A DNA stretch of 64,000 bases, taken from Flavobacteriales bacterium. GTDB lineage: Bacteria > Bacteroidota > Bacteroidia > Flavobacteriales_F > PHOS-HE28. Both the position numbers and the translations under genes were made by a program. Positions 1 through 8,108 of the stretch are shown here, one piece after another (positions within the stretch are counted from its first letter, which is position 1; every line of letters starts with the position of its first letter). Under the pieces are notes generated by a model. It had not been told where the DNA came from and did not search any database. It was given only the letters and a program-made list of their open reading frames with translations. The stretch is taken from the NCBI GenBank assembly GCA_016703005.1, contig JADJCX010000017.1, positions 16,918 through 80,917 of the forward strand, read 5' to 3'.

Positions 1-734
1 TGCCGCCTTGCCTGTTCGCGACCAGGTAGAGGAACTCCCCATCATAGAACATCCCTTGCGGCCGCTGGTCATTGTCGATCGGCGTATCGGGGAGGTCGAT
101 CCAGCCGAGGTCTTGGTCCGTTGAGAGGTCGTATGCGTAGATGCGTTCCCTGATCGCCGTTCAAGTTGTCGGTGACATAGAAGAGCGTATCGCCACGCAA
201 TGCGATGCCGTATGGCTGTTCGCCATGAAGTGGCACCGTATCAATTGGTGCGGGATCGCCGGGCACCCATTTGTAGGCGTACGCGAAGGGGAACACATTG
301 AAGTCGGGGTAGTACATGGTATACCACACGGCGTTCCCGTCAGCGCACAAGTCACCGATGCCCGATGAGTTGCCACCGATCACATCAGGGAAGGTCCATG
401 TGTTGAGCAGCACTCCGCCATTGTCCACTTCATACAAGTGCGCGCCGTTGGTAGTGAAGTCCTCGGCGATCAAGTATGAGCCGGGCTTGCGCACCATGCC
501 GTGGTTGAAATCGAACCCCGTCGTTTGTTGTCCGAGGATGGTACCCGCGTGATCGCTGAAGTACACATCGCCGGAAAAATCGTCCCCGAGGAAGATCGTA
601 TCGGCGTTCACGTGTATTCCCCAAAACCCTTGGCTGATACCGGGGTAGGGGATGCTGTCGACAAGGATCTGGGCGTTCGCGGAAGCTGCGATGAGCAGTG
701 CGCTGGCGCAGGTGGGGAAGTAACGTGGTTCCAT
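1..734 (-). CDS. Secreted beta-propeller-like protein, 3' truncated by the window edge, one frameshift
   Basis: The start is placed at 734, where a Met is followed by a hydrophobic signal peptide ending near Ala-Asn-Ala-Gln; the longer frame from 782 would add a non-signal leader. The body has repeated short strands of the kind seen in secreted six- or seven-bladed propellers (for example GDTLFYVTDN), but I recognise no specific family. The frame breaks at + strand positions 148-150, where CCC (GGG on the coding strand) would need to be CCCC. With that base restored the protein continues as ERIYAYDLSTDQDLGW and runs off the window at base 1. The C-terminus, where a T9SS sorting domain might lie, is outside the window. 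It is divergent from the gene at 796. Confidence 0.6.
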
Positions 735-795
735 GGTCTTGTGCTGGTCGCCGAAAGGTAGGACCACGTGGTTCCTGCGCATAGCTTGTCACCCT

Positions 796-1993
796 ATGCG
801 CTTCATCCACTTTCTTGTTGCAGGTGTTCTGTCGGTGCTGCTGCTGTGGATCAACATCGCGGTGCACCGCGCGCCGGCAATTGGTTCCGCGGAGGAGGAT
901 GAGGCATTGAAAGAGCAGCTGGCCTTCTTGGAACCGCGCGTTCGTGACGGTCTCGCTGCCGAAATGCAGCAACTCTTTCCCGAGGGCAGGGTGTTCACCT
1001 ATGCGTTGTACGGGCTTGCATGGTGCGGCTTGGCCGAGCGACTTTCCGCTTCGGATGCCCTGCGGACCCACGCTCAACGAGAAGCGCTTTGGGCCTATGC
1101 GCAGATCGATTCGCGACTGTGCTGGTCGCAGTTCCCTAAGGAAGCGGCCCCCGAGTTCGGGGTGTTCTATGCGGGCTGGCGCAATTACTTGTTGGCACGG
1201 TTGGTTGCTTCAGGTGCGGCCCCGCTCGACACGTCATTGGTGTATGCGTTCGATCGGCAAAGCGACAGTCTGGCCCTTGCTTTCACGCGTTCGGATTCGC
1301 CGTTCTTGAATCGTACACCGGCGCCGCTTGGCCAGCGGACGCCACCGTGGCCATGGCGTCGCTGGTCATGCATGGGCAATTGCGCGGCCGTGATCACAGC
1401 GCTGCAAAAGCGCGTTGGGTTGCGCAAGTGCGCGAGCGATTGGATGAACGTGGTCTGATCCGCATGCTTGGCAACCGTGGGAGGATGGCTTGGGCCTGTC
1501 GGCGCGCGGCAGTTCGCAGGCCCTCATGAATGCGCTATTGCCGCTCATCGACACGGCAATGGCTGCGGAACAGTTCGCCCGGTTCCGCGAGTTGTACTTC
1601 ACGGAACGTTTCGGGGTCCCGGCCGTGCGGGAGCATCCGATCGGCGATGGTTCACCCGGGGATGTGGACAGCGGCCCGTTGATCCTTGGGTTCGGCCCTG
1701 CCGCGACGATCGTCGGCTCTGCTGCCTGCCGGATGAATGGTGATGCCCACCACGCGGCGGAATTCGAGTCCACGGTGCATGGCTTCGGGTTCTCGACCGG
1801 CATCGATCGTAAACGCTACGTCTTTGGTGCATTGCCCATCGCGGACCTCTTCATAGCATGGGTACGCACAATGCCTTGCACAACGCCATACAGCGGCGCT
1901 CCGATGTTCAAACGCTTTCATCTCTGGTGCGGACTATTGTTGCTCCTGCTGTGGTCGCCGGTGCTGGTGCGTTGGTGGCGCGCGCGCGGTTGA
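796..1993 (+). CDS. Unknown membrane-anchored protein (~399 aa after repair), two frameshifts
   Basis: The start at 796 (MRFIHFLVAG) opens directly into a membrane segment; a second hydrophobic segment lies at the extreme C-terminus (LLLLLLWSPVLVRWW), so both ends appear membrane-anchored around a soluble middle. Three reading frames must be joined: the first break is near 1306-1310 and the second at the GGG at 1478-1480 (GGGG expected). Both are consistent with one missing base, and the repaired length is an exact multiple of three (400 codons). The middle, with motifs such as DVDSGPLILGFGPAAT, looks helical and conserved, but I cannot name its family. There is no functional clue from the neighbours. 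Confidence 0.55.
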
Positions 1994-2041
1994 ACCACGT
2001 TGCGTAAGGAAGCCCTGTTGACAACTCACCCGACCCTTAGG

Positions 2042-2072
2042 CTTGCACAGGTTGCCGATGATCCTACTTTGG
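2042..2072 (+). promoter_or_regulatory. Predicted Bacteroidota-type promoter
   Basis: A TTG element near 2042-2045 is followed about 19 bases later by TACTTTGG (2065-2072), close to the TAnnTTTG -7 consensus. It lies 25 bases upstream of the zinc-ribbon gene at 2097. This is a match by eye only. Confidence 0.4.
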
Positions 2073-2096
2073 CGGCACACTCTAACACCGACCACC

Positions 2097-2255
2097 ATGC
2101 CAGCTGTAGAAGGTTACTGCGTGAAGTGCAAAGCGAAGCGCGAAATGAAGGATGCCAAGGAGAACACCATGGCCAACGGCCGCAAGGCGATGAAAGGCAC
2201 GTGCGTCAAGTGCGGCACGGGCATGTTCAAGATCCTGGGCAACGCCAAGAAGTAG
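2097..2255 (+). CDS. Small zinc-ribbon protein (DUF5679-like), 52 aa
   Basis: The start is set at 2097 because the conserved part begins MPAVEGYCVKCK; a longer in-frame start at 2043 would overlap the predicted promoter. Two CxxC knuckles are visible (CVKCKAKREM near residues 8-11 and CVKCGTGMFK near residues 37-40), with a basic, Lys-rich linker. This is the layout of the DUF5679 zinc-ribbon family, which is common next to chromosomal housekeeping genes in Bacteroidota and has no known function. The protein ends in basic residues and is followed at once by a strong hairpin terminator. The family match rests on motif spacing alone. Confidence 0.7.
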   Translation: MPAVEGYCVKCKAKREMKDAKENTMANGRKAMKGTCVKCGTGMFKILGNAKK

Positions 2256-2274
2256 TCACAGGACGATCAAAGGA

Positions 2275-2298
2275 AAAGGCTGCCTGCGGGCAGCCTTT
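2275..2298. terminator. Intrinsic terminator, probably bidirectional
   Basis: A perfect 10-bp stem (AAAGGCTGCC / GGCAGCCTTT) with a TGCG loop is flanked by A- and T-rich tracts. It sits between the convergent zinc-ribbon gene (ends 2255) and the 75-aa membrane protein (ends 2322), so it can stop transcription from both sides. Confidence 0.8.
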
Positions 2299-2321
2299 CC
2301 TGTTCTTGACGGTGGGTATCG

Positions 2322-2549
2322 TTAACCGCGAGCGCTGGACAGTTCGCGCCAGAAGTCACGGAGTTGTTTACGGAAGAGCAGGAAGAGCAGGATGTAAGGC
2401 ACTGGTATCAACCAGAGGATGCCGGCGTTGATGCCACCCGCATCACCGTTCTGTTCCGCAACTGCCTTGCACATGGCACAGCCTTGGGCCAGCGATTCGC
2501 TCGCGAGCACGAGCGACAGGACGAGAAGAGCGGAGAGGCGTTTCAGCAC
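2322..2549 (-). CDS. Small membrane protein with CxxC at the end of the oxidase operon, 75 aa
   Basis: The protein has an N-terminal signal-like segment (residues 1-21), then a CAMCKAVAE motif, a short Gly/Asn-rich linker, and one membrane segment (LIPVPYILLFLLF) with a basic cytoplasmic tail. The CxxC just after the signal peptide would face the periplasm, where it could bind copper or heme or act in thiol chemistry. It is the last gene of the ctaB-sco-DUF420 run, 27 bases after the DUF420 gene, so a part in oxidase assembly is likely by context only. I do not know an experimental function for it. Confidence 0.65.
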   Translation of the reverse strand: MLKRLSALLVLSLVLASESLAQGCAMCKAVAEQNGDAGGINAGILWLIPVPYILLFLLFRKQLRDFWRELSSARG

Positions 2550-2576
2550 GGGGCGAAAGTAGTCGCACGTTGAACC

Positions 2577-3098
2577 TCAGTAGTAGTTCATCATCATCAA
2601 GTACACCACAACCCCGGTGATGCTCACGTACAGCCACAGCGGCAGCGTGACTTTCGCGATCTTCCTGTGGGAATCGAAGCGGTTGCTCAACGCACGGTTC
2701 AACGTGATCAGCACCAGCGGTACGATCACCGCCGCCAGAACAATGTGCGAGAGCAGAATGAACAGGTAAACCCCACGTATGGGGCCGCCATACACCGCGC
2801 TTTCGAAACTGGAATGCTGTGTAACGTATAGCACCAGGAAGAGCGCGCTGAGCCCGACGGCAGAAAGCATCAGCCTCTTATGCCGCTCTACCTGCTTGGC
2901 CATGATGGCTCGCCATGCCATGATCAGCACGATCGTGGTAAGCGCATTGATCGCACCGTTGATGGCGGGCAACGTACCACGTGCAATGCCCAAAGAGAAC
3001 AGGTCCGGTCCGAGGTACAGAAAGGCCACCACGCCGAGCAGAACAACGCTCAGGACCCAGATCAACCAACTGTTGTTGCGTGCACCTGCGGTGGTCAT
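2577..3098 (-). CDS. DUF420 membrane protein (CtaM-like oxidase assembly factor)
   Basis: This is a 173-aa protein with five predicted membrane segments and conserved histidines (ERHKRLM, HSSFES, SHIVLAA, SHRKIAK), the pattern of DUF420. Members of this family, such as CtaM of Staphylococcus aureus, are needed to make active heme-A oxidase. The gene overlaps the upstream sco gene by 4 bases (start ATG inside the sco stop region), which suggests translational coupling. Its place at the end of a heme-copper oxidase operon agrees with an assembly role. Confidence 0.85.
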   Translation of the reverse strand: MTTAGARNNSWLIWVLSVVLLGVVAFLYLGPDLFSLGIARGTLPAINGAINALTTIVLIMAWRAIMAKQVERHKRLMLSAVGLSALFLVLYVTQHSSFESAVYGGPIRGVYLFILLSHIVLAAVIVPLVLITLNRALSNRFDSHRKIAKVTLPLWLYVSITGVVVYLMMMNYY

Positions 3099-3796
3099 TG
3101 CTCGTGCTTTTCCTTTTCCAGGCGAACACGCTTCCGCTCTTCGCCCATCAGCATCTTGGCATCGGTCACGAGTTCCTTCACCTTCGCCGGATCGGTACCG
3201 TCATAGAACCCACGGATATGCCGCCGCTTGTCCACGAGCACGAAATTCTCGCTGTGCAGGAATACCCCCGGAGCAAGGACATCTTCTTTCGCCGCTAGCA
3301 AGTAGCCCTCACTGCCTTGGGTGTACAGGGCCTCCTTGTCACCGGTAACGAACTTCCAGCGAGCGGTGTCTGCGCTGTATTCGCGAGCGTAGTTGGCCAG
3401 TACTTCAACTGAGTCGTTTTCGGGGTCGACGGTATGGCTCAGGAACACGATATCGCCGTATCCATCAACGGTGGTCAGTTGCAGATGCAGCAACTCGCGC
3501 ATGTGGGCGCTCATACGCGGGCAGATCGTGCCGCATCGGGTGAAGAAGAAATCGACGATCAGGATCTTGCCCTCGAGGGTCTTGTCCGTTACCGGCTTCC
3601 CATCGATACCGGTGAAGGAGAACGGCGGTATTTCGTGGTAGAGCGTATCGCCGTTCGCCAGCGCCTCGTGCGGCCCGAGGATCGGCAATTCACGGTACTT
3701 GCTTTTACCGGTGCTGATCAGGAAATAGATGATCGGCAGAAGGATGAAGACACCTCCCAGCAGCAACCATTTGCGCAGGGGCGAGGCGGGCTGCAA
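3095..3796 (-). CDS. SCO1/SenC/PrrC-family copper chaperone
   Basis: This 233-aa protein has one N-terminal membrane anchor (residues 9-27) and a thioredoxin-fold periplasmic domain. The copper ligands of SCO proteins are visible: CxxxC in FTRCGTICPR and a distal His in FLHSENF. SCO proteins deliver copper to the CuA site of cytochrome c oxidase subunit II. The C-terminus carries an extra basic, Glu/Lys-rich helix. It is encoded between oxidase subunit IV and DUF420, the usual Bacteroidota order. Confidence 0.92.
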   Translation of the reverse strand: MQPASPLRKWLLLGGVFILLPIIYFLISTGKSKYRELPILGPHEALANGDTLYHEIPPFSFTGIDGKPVTDKTLEGKILIVDFFFTRCGTICPRMSAHMRELLHLQLTTVDGYGDIVFLSHTVDPENDSVEVLANYAREYSADTARWKFVTGDKEALYTQGSEGYLLAAKEDVLAPGVFLHSENFVLVDKRRHIRGFYDGTDPAKVKELVTDAKMLMGEERKRVRLEKEKHEQ

Positions 3797-3799
3797 GAC

Positions 3800-4168
3800 C
3801 TACAGGAAGTGATGGAGTGCGCGCTCGATATAGTTGCTCTCCCAGAGCGCGATCCAGATCAAGTACAGCACGAAAAGCCCGTAGGGCAGCAGGATCATGG
3901 CGCGTACGTTGCGGCGCTCGTCACCCAAGTGCATGAAACGCATCACAATGAACGTGGCCTTCACCAAGGTGAGGACGATGAAGCTCCACTTCACGCTCTG
4001 CCATGAGTTGGGAAAGATGTCGCGCCAAGCAGCCCCGAGATAAACCTCCACCGCAGTGATCACCGCCATGATCAGGGTCACCATCCAGATGCCCTTGCGG
4101 ATCTTCTTGCCCTGTTCCTCGCTGTGGTGGTTATCGAGGCTGTATTCGATCACATCGTCGCGTTCCAT
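3800..4168 (-). CDS. Cytochrome c oxidase subunit IV
   Basis: This 122-aa protein has three predicted membrane segments and the motif FIVMRFMHLGDE, typical of prokaryotic oxidase subunit IV (CtaF/CyoD-like). It stabilises the core oxidase and is not catalytic. The acidic, His-containing N-terminus is cytoplasmic. It sits 30 bases after the subunit III gene and 3 bases before sco, so it is cotranscribed. Confidence 0.88.
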   Translation of the reverse strand: MERDDVIEYSLDNHHSEEQGKKIRKGIWMVTLIMAVITAVEVYLGAAWRDIFPNSWQSVKWSFIVLTLVKATFIVMRFMHLGDERRNVRAMILLPYGLFVLYLIWIALWESNYIERALHHFL

Positions 4169-4198
4169 ATCGGTCCGGTTTTGCGGTAGTGCCGTTCG

Positions 4199-5086
4199 TC
4201 AAACGAGGTAGAAGAAGGTGAACACGAAAACCCATACGAGATCCACGAAGTGCCAATACAAACCGGCCTTCTCCACCATCTCATAGTGGCCACGGCGGTG
4301 GTACACACCGCGCATGACACCCAAGAGGATGATGATGTTGATGACCACCCCGCTGGCTACGTGGAAACCGTGGAAGCCCGTGATGAAGTAGAAGAAGTTG
4401 GCGTACTGGGCTGGGCCGTACTCATTGTTCACCATGCCCGTGCTGCTCCATGGGTAAGGGGCCCCGGCCACGTAATTGATCTGCTTGTTCCAAAGGGCCA
4501 TGGCTGCGTCGCCCTCTACATGTTCGTGGCCGTGCAAATAGCCGGTGCCATCGGACTTCACCAAGTGGAATCCATTGTCGGGCTTGGTCGGGTTATCGGT
4601 ATCGTGGTCGTTGTTATGCACCCAGTACTTCTCCCCTTCGCTGGTAGTGATGTAGCCACCACTGCCGTGCTCGAAGTGGCTCCACTCCCAAGCTTGCGAA
4701 CCCACGAAACCTGCTCCGCCAAGTACCGTGAGGAACAGCCAGAACACCACGTTCTTCTTGTCCATACGATGGCCGGCTTCCACCGCCAGCACCATGGTAA
4801 CCGAACTGAAAATGAGCAGGGCCGTCATGAAGGCCACGTACATCAACGGGAAATCCCCGTGGGTGAAGGGCAGGGCCCGGAAGACGGTTTCGCCCATCGG
4901 CCAAGCGTCTCCGACCGGCAAACTGTGCCGCACGAAGCCATAACCGATCAGCAGTCCGGTGAAGCTGAGTGCGTCGCTCACCAGGAAAAACCACATCATC
5001 AGCTTGCCGTAGCTGACACTGAACGGGCTACGGCCGCCTTCCCAAAGTACCTCGTTGGGTATCGCTTTCGATGCTTCTCCTGACAT
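4199..5086 (-). CDS. ctaE: Cytochrome c oxidase subunit III (long form)
   Basis: This 295-aa subunit III has about seven membrane segments and the motifs WFFLVSDALSF, SQAWEWSHFEHG, FFYFITGFHGFHV and YWHFVDLVWVFVF. Subunit III supports proton uptake and stability of the A-type heme-copper oxidase. A hydrophilic, His/Asp-rich loop between the third and fourth segments (HNNDHDTDNP) is longer than in mitochondrial proteins but is common in Bacteroidota. A second, shorter subunit III gene lies directly upstream. Confidence 0.92.
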   Translation of the reverse strand: MSGEASKAIPNEVLWEGGRSPFSVSYGKLMMWFFLVSDALSFTGLLIGYGFVRHSLPVGDAWPMGETVFRALPFTHGDFPLMYVAFMTALLIFSSVTMVLAVEAGHRMDKKNVVFWLFLTVLGGAGFVGSQAWEWSHFEHGSGGYITTSEGEKYWVHNNDHDTDNPTKPDNGFHLVKSDGTGYLHGHEHVEGDAAMALWNKQINYVAGAPYPWSSTGMVNNEYGPAQYANFFYFITGFHGFHVASGVVINIIILLGVMRGVYHRRGHYEMVEKAGLYWHFVDLVWVFVFTFFYLV

Positions 5087-5110
5087 GCTTCTTGGATTGC
5101 GGCGGCAATG

Positions 5111-5839
5111 TTAATGAACGGCCGTTAAGAACAGAAAGAGGAATACCCACAGTCCACCGAGGAAATGCCAGTAGACCGTTCCGCTCCAATGTCCGATATG
5201 TTCCGTAGCGGTATAGCGGCCCAGATACCCCTTCACCACCATGACCAGCAGGCCGATCAGGCCCAGCGCCAAATGCGCCAAATGCAGCAGGGTCAGCATA
5301 TAGAGGTAGCTGCTGCTCCCGTTCCATAGCTCTTCGATCTCGGCGTTCAGGATGGTTTCCCGGGCAGCGTCGGTTTCCAAGAAGTACTTGCCGTCCTCGA
5401 AGACCAATGGGACCCCTTTACGGCTCATGGTGAAATCTTCGCCGTACGTGCCTTTGATATTGAGCACACCGCCGTCACCGGCCAACGAGTTGCCGCGGGC
5501 GTAGAGGTCACCGAACCCTTCGAACTGGAAATAGGTGAAGGCAAGACCCAAGGCCAAGGCCAAGGCTGTGAGCAAAGCGCCCCGCTTTCCACCTCCCTTT
5601 TTGGTGGTCGTGTACGCTATCTGCAGCACCACACTGCTGAGCACGATGGCAACGGTGCTGTAGAGGAAGGCTTGAGGTAACCGCAGCCAAACCCAGTAAC
5701 CGCTTCCGCTACTGACGATGTATGCGCTCGTGAGTCCGGCGAAGAGCATGACGATCGCGAAACAGATCAGCTTCACAAGCAACCGGCGGGCGCTGTGGCG
5801 CATGGCCAGGTCCTCAGCGGCTGCTTCAGCGGTGCTCAT
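5111..5839 (-). CDS. Cytochrome c oxidase subunit III-like protein (second copy)
   Basis: This 242-aa protein shares the subunit III ending WHFLGGLWVFLFLFL and the LHLAHLALGL helix, but it is more divergent than the neighbouring copy and carries a large periplasmic or cytoplasmic insert between residues 100 and 170. Two tandem subunit III genes are usual in Bacteroidota caa3-type operons. It overlaps the ctaB stop by 4 bases, so the genes are translationally coupled. Confidence 0.85.
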   Translation of the reverse strand: MSTAEAAAEDLAMRHSARRLLVKLICFAIVMLFAGLTSAYIVSSGSGYWVWLRLPQAFLYSTVAIVLSSVVLQIAYTTTKKGGGKRGALLTALALALGLAFTYFQFEGFGDLYARGNSLAGDGGVLNIKGTYGEDFTMSRKGVPLVFEDGKYFLETDAARETILNAEIEELWNGSSSYLYMLTLLHLAHLALGLIGLLVMVVKGYLGRYTATEHIGHWSGTVYWHFLGGLWVFLFLFLTAVH

Positions 5840-6732
5840 ATGCGGTCGAGCACGTAGGCCAGTTGTACCAAGGGAAGATGCAGGAAGCTGGCGAACATCA
5901 ACCGGCGAGCGTCCTTCTTATCGTGTGTGCGGAAGAGTTTAACGGCGGGCACAACCATGAGCAGACCAGCGGCCACCGCTACGACCATGCTGGCCACGCC
6001 ACTAAAGCCGAAGAACCAAGGAAGCATGCCGGCCGGTACCACCAGCAATGCACTGAAGAGGATCCAAACGGTCGTTCGCGCATCGCGACCACCTTTGGAG
6101 GGCAACAATCGGAAACCCGCCTTTGCGTAGTCTTCATCAAGTACCCAAGCGATGGCCCAAAAATGGGGGAACTGCCAAACGAACTGCACCAGGAATTGCA
6201 GGCCGGGACCCAGCCCGAAATGACCCTGCGCGGCAACAAAACCGAGCATGGGGGGAATGGCACCGGGCAACGCGCCCACGAACACCGCCCAAGGGCTGTA
6301 GCGCTTGAGCGGGGTGTAAAGGGCGGCATACATGAACAAGGCCAACAACCCCAGGATGCCGCTAAGGGACCCGAACACCAGCCAGAGCGTTGCAACACCC
6401 GTTGCCCCGGCCAGCAGAGCGATCACGGTGGCTTCTCGGGATGTCAGCGTGCCGCGCACCAAAGGGCGTTCACTGGTGCGGGACATCAAAGCGTCCTGCT
6501 CCTGCTCGATCACTTGGTTCAACGCGTTGCTCGCCCCGGTGACCAAGAATCCGGACAATGAGAGCAGGAATAGACCGGACCAAGAGAACGCGCCTTGTGG
6601 CACACCCATCAAATAACCGAGCGCTGCGCTGAAAACCACCAGTGACGCCAGCCTGAGCTTGAAGAGCGCCGCGACTTCGCGAAGCTTTACGGCAAACGGA
6701 ACGGCGACGGTTGCGGTAGGGGTCCTTTCCAA
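5836..6732 (-). CDS. ctaB: Protoheme IX farnesyltransferase (heme O synthase)
   Basis: This UbiA-family enzyme adds a farnesyl group to heme b to make heme O, the precursor of heme A. Both Asp-rich motifs are present: NALNQVIEQEQDALMSRT and the later DEDYAKAGFRLLP, within about eight membrane segments. The longest frame opens at ATG 6840, but that start overlaps a divergent gene and adds a non-conserved leader. A TATTTTCG box at 6740-6747 makes the TTG at 6732 the more likely start and gives 298 aa, the family's normal length. It leads a seven-gene oxidase operon; coxA and coxB are not in the window. Confidence 0.88.
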   Translation of the reverse strand: MERTPTATVAVPFAVKLREVAALFKLRLASLVVFSAALGYLMGVPQGAFSWSGLFLLSLSGFLVTGASNALNQVIEQEQDALMSRTSERPLVRGTLTSREATVIALLAGATGVATLWLVFGSLSGILGLLALFMYAALYTPLKRYSPWAVFVGALPGAIPPMLGFVAAQGHFGLGPGLQFLVQFVWQFPHFWAIAWVLDEDYAKAGFRLLPSKGGRDARTTVWILFSALLVVPAGMLPWFFGFSGVASMVVAVAAGLLMVVPAVKLFRTHDKKDARRLMFASFLHLPLVQLAYVLDRI

Positions 6733-6739
6733 AGCGCGG

Positions 6740-6747
6740 CGAAAATA
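6740..6747 (-). promoter_or_regulatory. Predicted -7 box of the ctaB oxidase operon
   Basis: On the minus strand this reads TATTTTCG, close to TAnnTTTG. It implies a transcription start a few bases before the TTG at 6732, so the mRNA would be nearly leaderless. Confidence 0.4.
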
Positions 6748-6800
6748 TCCGCTGGGACCATGTGACCCATCAACGGTTTTCAACCGGCGTGGTGAGCATC

Positions 6801-6808
6801 TACTTTCG
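6801..6808 (+). promoter_or_regulatory. Predicted -7 box for the 36-aa membrane protein
   Basis: The sequence TACTTTCG matches the Bacteroidota TAnnTTTG box with one mismatch and lies 30 bases upstream of the ATG at 6839. Confidence 0.45.
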
Positions 6809-6838
6809 TCGGCCCGTATCGAGGTTGGGGCCGCGTCC

Positions 6839-6949
6839 ATGAAGGAACTGAAGCAATTCTGGAAACAGTACTCACCCTATTTCCTGGATATTTGGCAGTA
6901 CTTGGTGATCCTGCTCGTCGTGATCATAGCGGCCATTGTCATCCTTTGA
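6839..6949 (+). CDS. Single-pass small membrane protein, 36 aa
   Basis: The ORF begins MKELKQFWKQYSPYF and ends in one hydrophobic helix rich in Ile and Val (LVILLVVIIAAIVIL). Aromatic and basic residues precede the helix, a typical amphipathic lead-in at the membrane surface. It has its own -7 box (6801-6808) and a terminator (6972-7003), which argues that it is expressed. It is divergent from the oxidase operon; a part in oxidase function is possible but unproven. No family recognised. Confidence 0.5.
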   Translation: MKELKQFWKQYSPYFLDIWQYLVILLVVIIAAIVIL

Positions 6950-6965
6950 TCCGTTCGGTCGGGCC

Positions 6966-7003
6966 AAAAAATGAACAGCCCTGGCAAATGCGCAGGCTGT
7001 TCA
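6966..7003. terminator. Bidirectional terminator between convergent genes
   Basis: A perfect 9-bp stem (TGAACAGCC 6972-6980 / GGCTGTTCA 6995-7003) is preceded by A6 at 6966-6971. The A-tract gives the U-tract for the minus-strand gene ending at 7023; the stem also follows the 36-aa ORF ending at 6949. Confidence 0.7.
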
Positions 7004-7022
7004 TCAAAGGGTCTTGTGGCAC

Positions 7023-7991
7023 CTAGCGAGTGGTGCGTCGCTTACCGCCGCCACCACCGGTGTTGCGCGGCGGGGTGGATTTGCCCGGTTGGCTCGGCTT
7101 CGTTCGCGGTTGCGTGACTTTACCTGGCTTTGCTGTCGGCTTCGCTTTGTCTGTTTTGCGCTGCCCGGGTTTTGCTTGTTCGTTCACCATCGGCTTGCTC
7201 CGGGGCGCTTCGCCAGCAATGCGCTGTTCCTTGGGTATTACGCGTTGCTGCTTTCGAACGGCAACGTTGCGTTGGACCATGACGGATGCGTTGCGATGAC
7301 GGCCGTATAGCGCGTAGGCGCCCCCCACATGACAGACATTCGTGGAGTGGTACCACCCGTGAGAATGGGCGTGGTAGTGGTGGAAGTGCCCCCAATGCAT
7401 ACAATACCATGGCGACCACCAACCTGGGTAGTAGCCCCAGTACCATGGCGAGATCCATACGTTGAACGAGGGTCCGTAACACCATTGCACGCAAGGCCAA
7501 GCCCAAACGTTCACGGTGATATATGCACCGAGGTCATCGGGGGCGGAGGGGCCACGCGGACCCTTGGTGCCCTCGGTTTCCGAATAAGGTTCAACGATCC
7601 TTTCAGGCCCGTACAGGTCTTCGTCGCCCCGGATCTGCACGAGAGCGTTCGCATCACCAGTTTTTTCCAGCTCGATGACGGCCACGTCCTGAGCCTCTTC
7701 TTTGCTCACCGCCACTTGCATCACAATGGCAAACGCATTGTTCTCTTTGTGGCTTTCAACGCGTATGTAGTCAACCTTGCCATCGTCGTCCAGGTCAAGA
7801 TTGTTCACATGGTTGGCTTCGTCGTTCAGCGATTTTTCGAAATCCTCAAGGTTGCTTGACTTTTTGAACAGGTCCAAGGCGCCCTCCAAGCTGAAGTGGT
7901 CGCCGGGTAGGCCGGTGCTATCGGCAGGTACCGTTGAGGCGCTTACGACCGCCGAAGCAAAGAGCGCTGAAAGCAAGGTTCGGGTTCTCAT
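7023..7991 (-). CDS. Secreted protein with a Trp/Tyr/His-rich centre and basic Pro/Lys tail, 322 aa
   Basis: The start at 7991 (MRTRTLLSALFASAVVSAS) gives a clean signal peptide; the longer frame reads back through an upstream hairpin. Three regions are visible: an acidic N-terminal half containing LDLDDDGKVDYIRVESH, a short aromatic stretch packed with Trp, Tyr and His (residues ~170-225), and a C-terminal tail of Lys/Pro/Arg/Thr repeats ending GGGGGKRRTTR. I do not recognise the family. The His-rich centre could bind metal and the basic tail could bind polyanions, but neither can be shown here. Confidence 0.65.
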   Translation of the reverse strand: MRTRTLLSALFASAVVSASTVPADSTGLPGDHFSLEGALDLFKKSSNLEDFEKSLNDEANHVNNLDLDDDGKVDYIRVESHKENNAFAIVMQVAVSKEEAQDVAVIELEKTGDANALVQIRGDEDLYGPERIVEPYSETEGTKGPRGPSAPDDLGAYITVNVWAWPCVQWCYGPSFNVWISPWYWGYYPGWWSPWYCMHWGHFHHYHAHSHGWYHSTNVCHVGGAYALYGRHRNASVMVQRNVAVRKQQRVIPKEQRIAGEAPRSKPMVNEQAKPGQRKTDKAKPTAKPGKVTQPRTKPSQPGKSTPPRNTGGGGGKRRTTR

Positions 7992-8058
7992 GTTATGTCG
8001 AGTTGAAGTTCGGACTACCATGATCGTGCCGGGTTTGATCCGGTGTGCCAGAAATGAA

Positions 8059-8086
8059 ATGCCCTGCACCATTCGGTGCAGGGCAT
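8059..8086 (-). terminator. Terminator of the large T9SS protein gene
   Basis: A perfect 12-bp stem (ATGCCCTGCACC / GGTGCAGGGCAT) with a 4-base loop lies 22 bases after the stop at 8109. On the minus strand it is followed by TTCATTTCT. Confidence 0.75.
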
Positions 8087-8108
8087 CCACCCTTCACAGG
8101 TCGAGAAC

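Noticed and set aside
2322..6732. Complete aa3/caa3 oxidase operon
   Set aside because: coxA and coxB are absent; the operon begins at ctaB with its own promoter box, so the core subunits must be elsewhere or beyond a rearrangement.
8059..8086. Riboswitch or leader RNA before the Trp/Tyr/His-rich secreted protein gene
   Set aside because: A single perfect 12-bp stem directly after the upstream gene's stop is better explained as a terminator.
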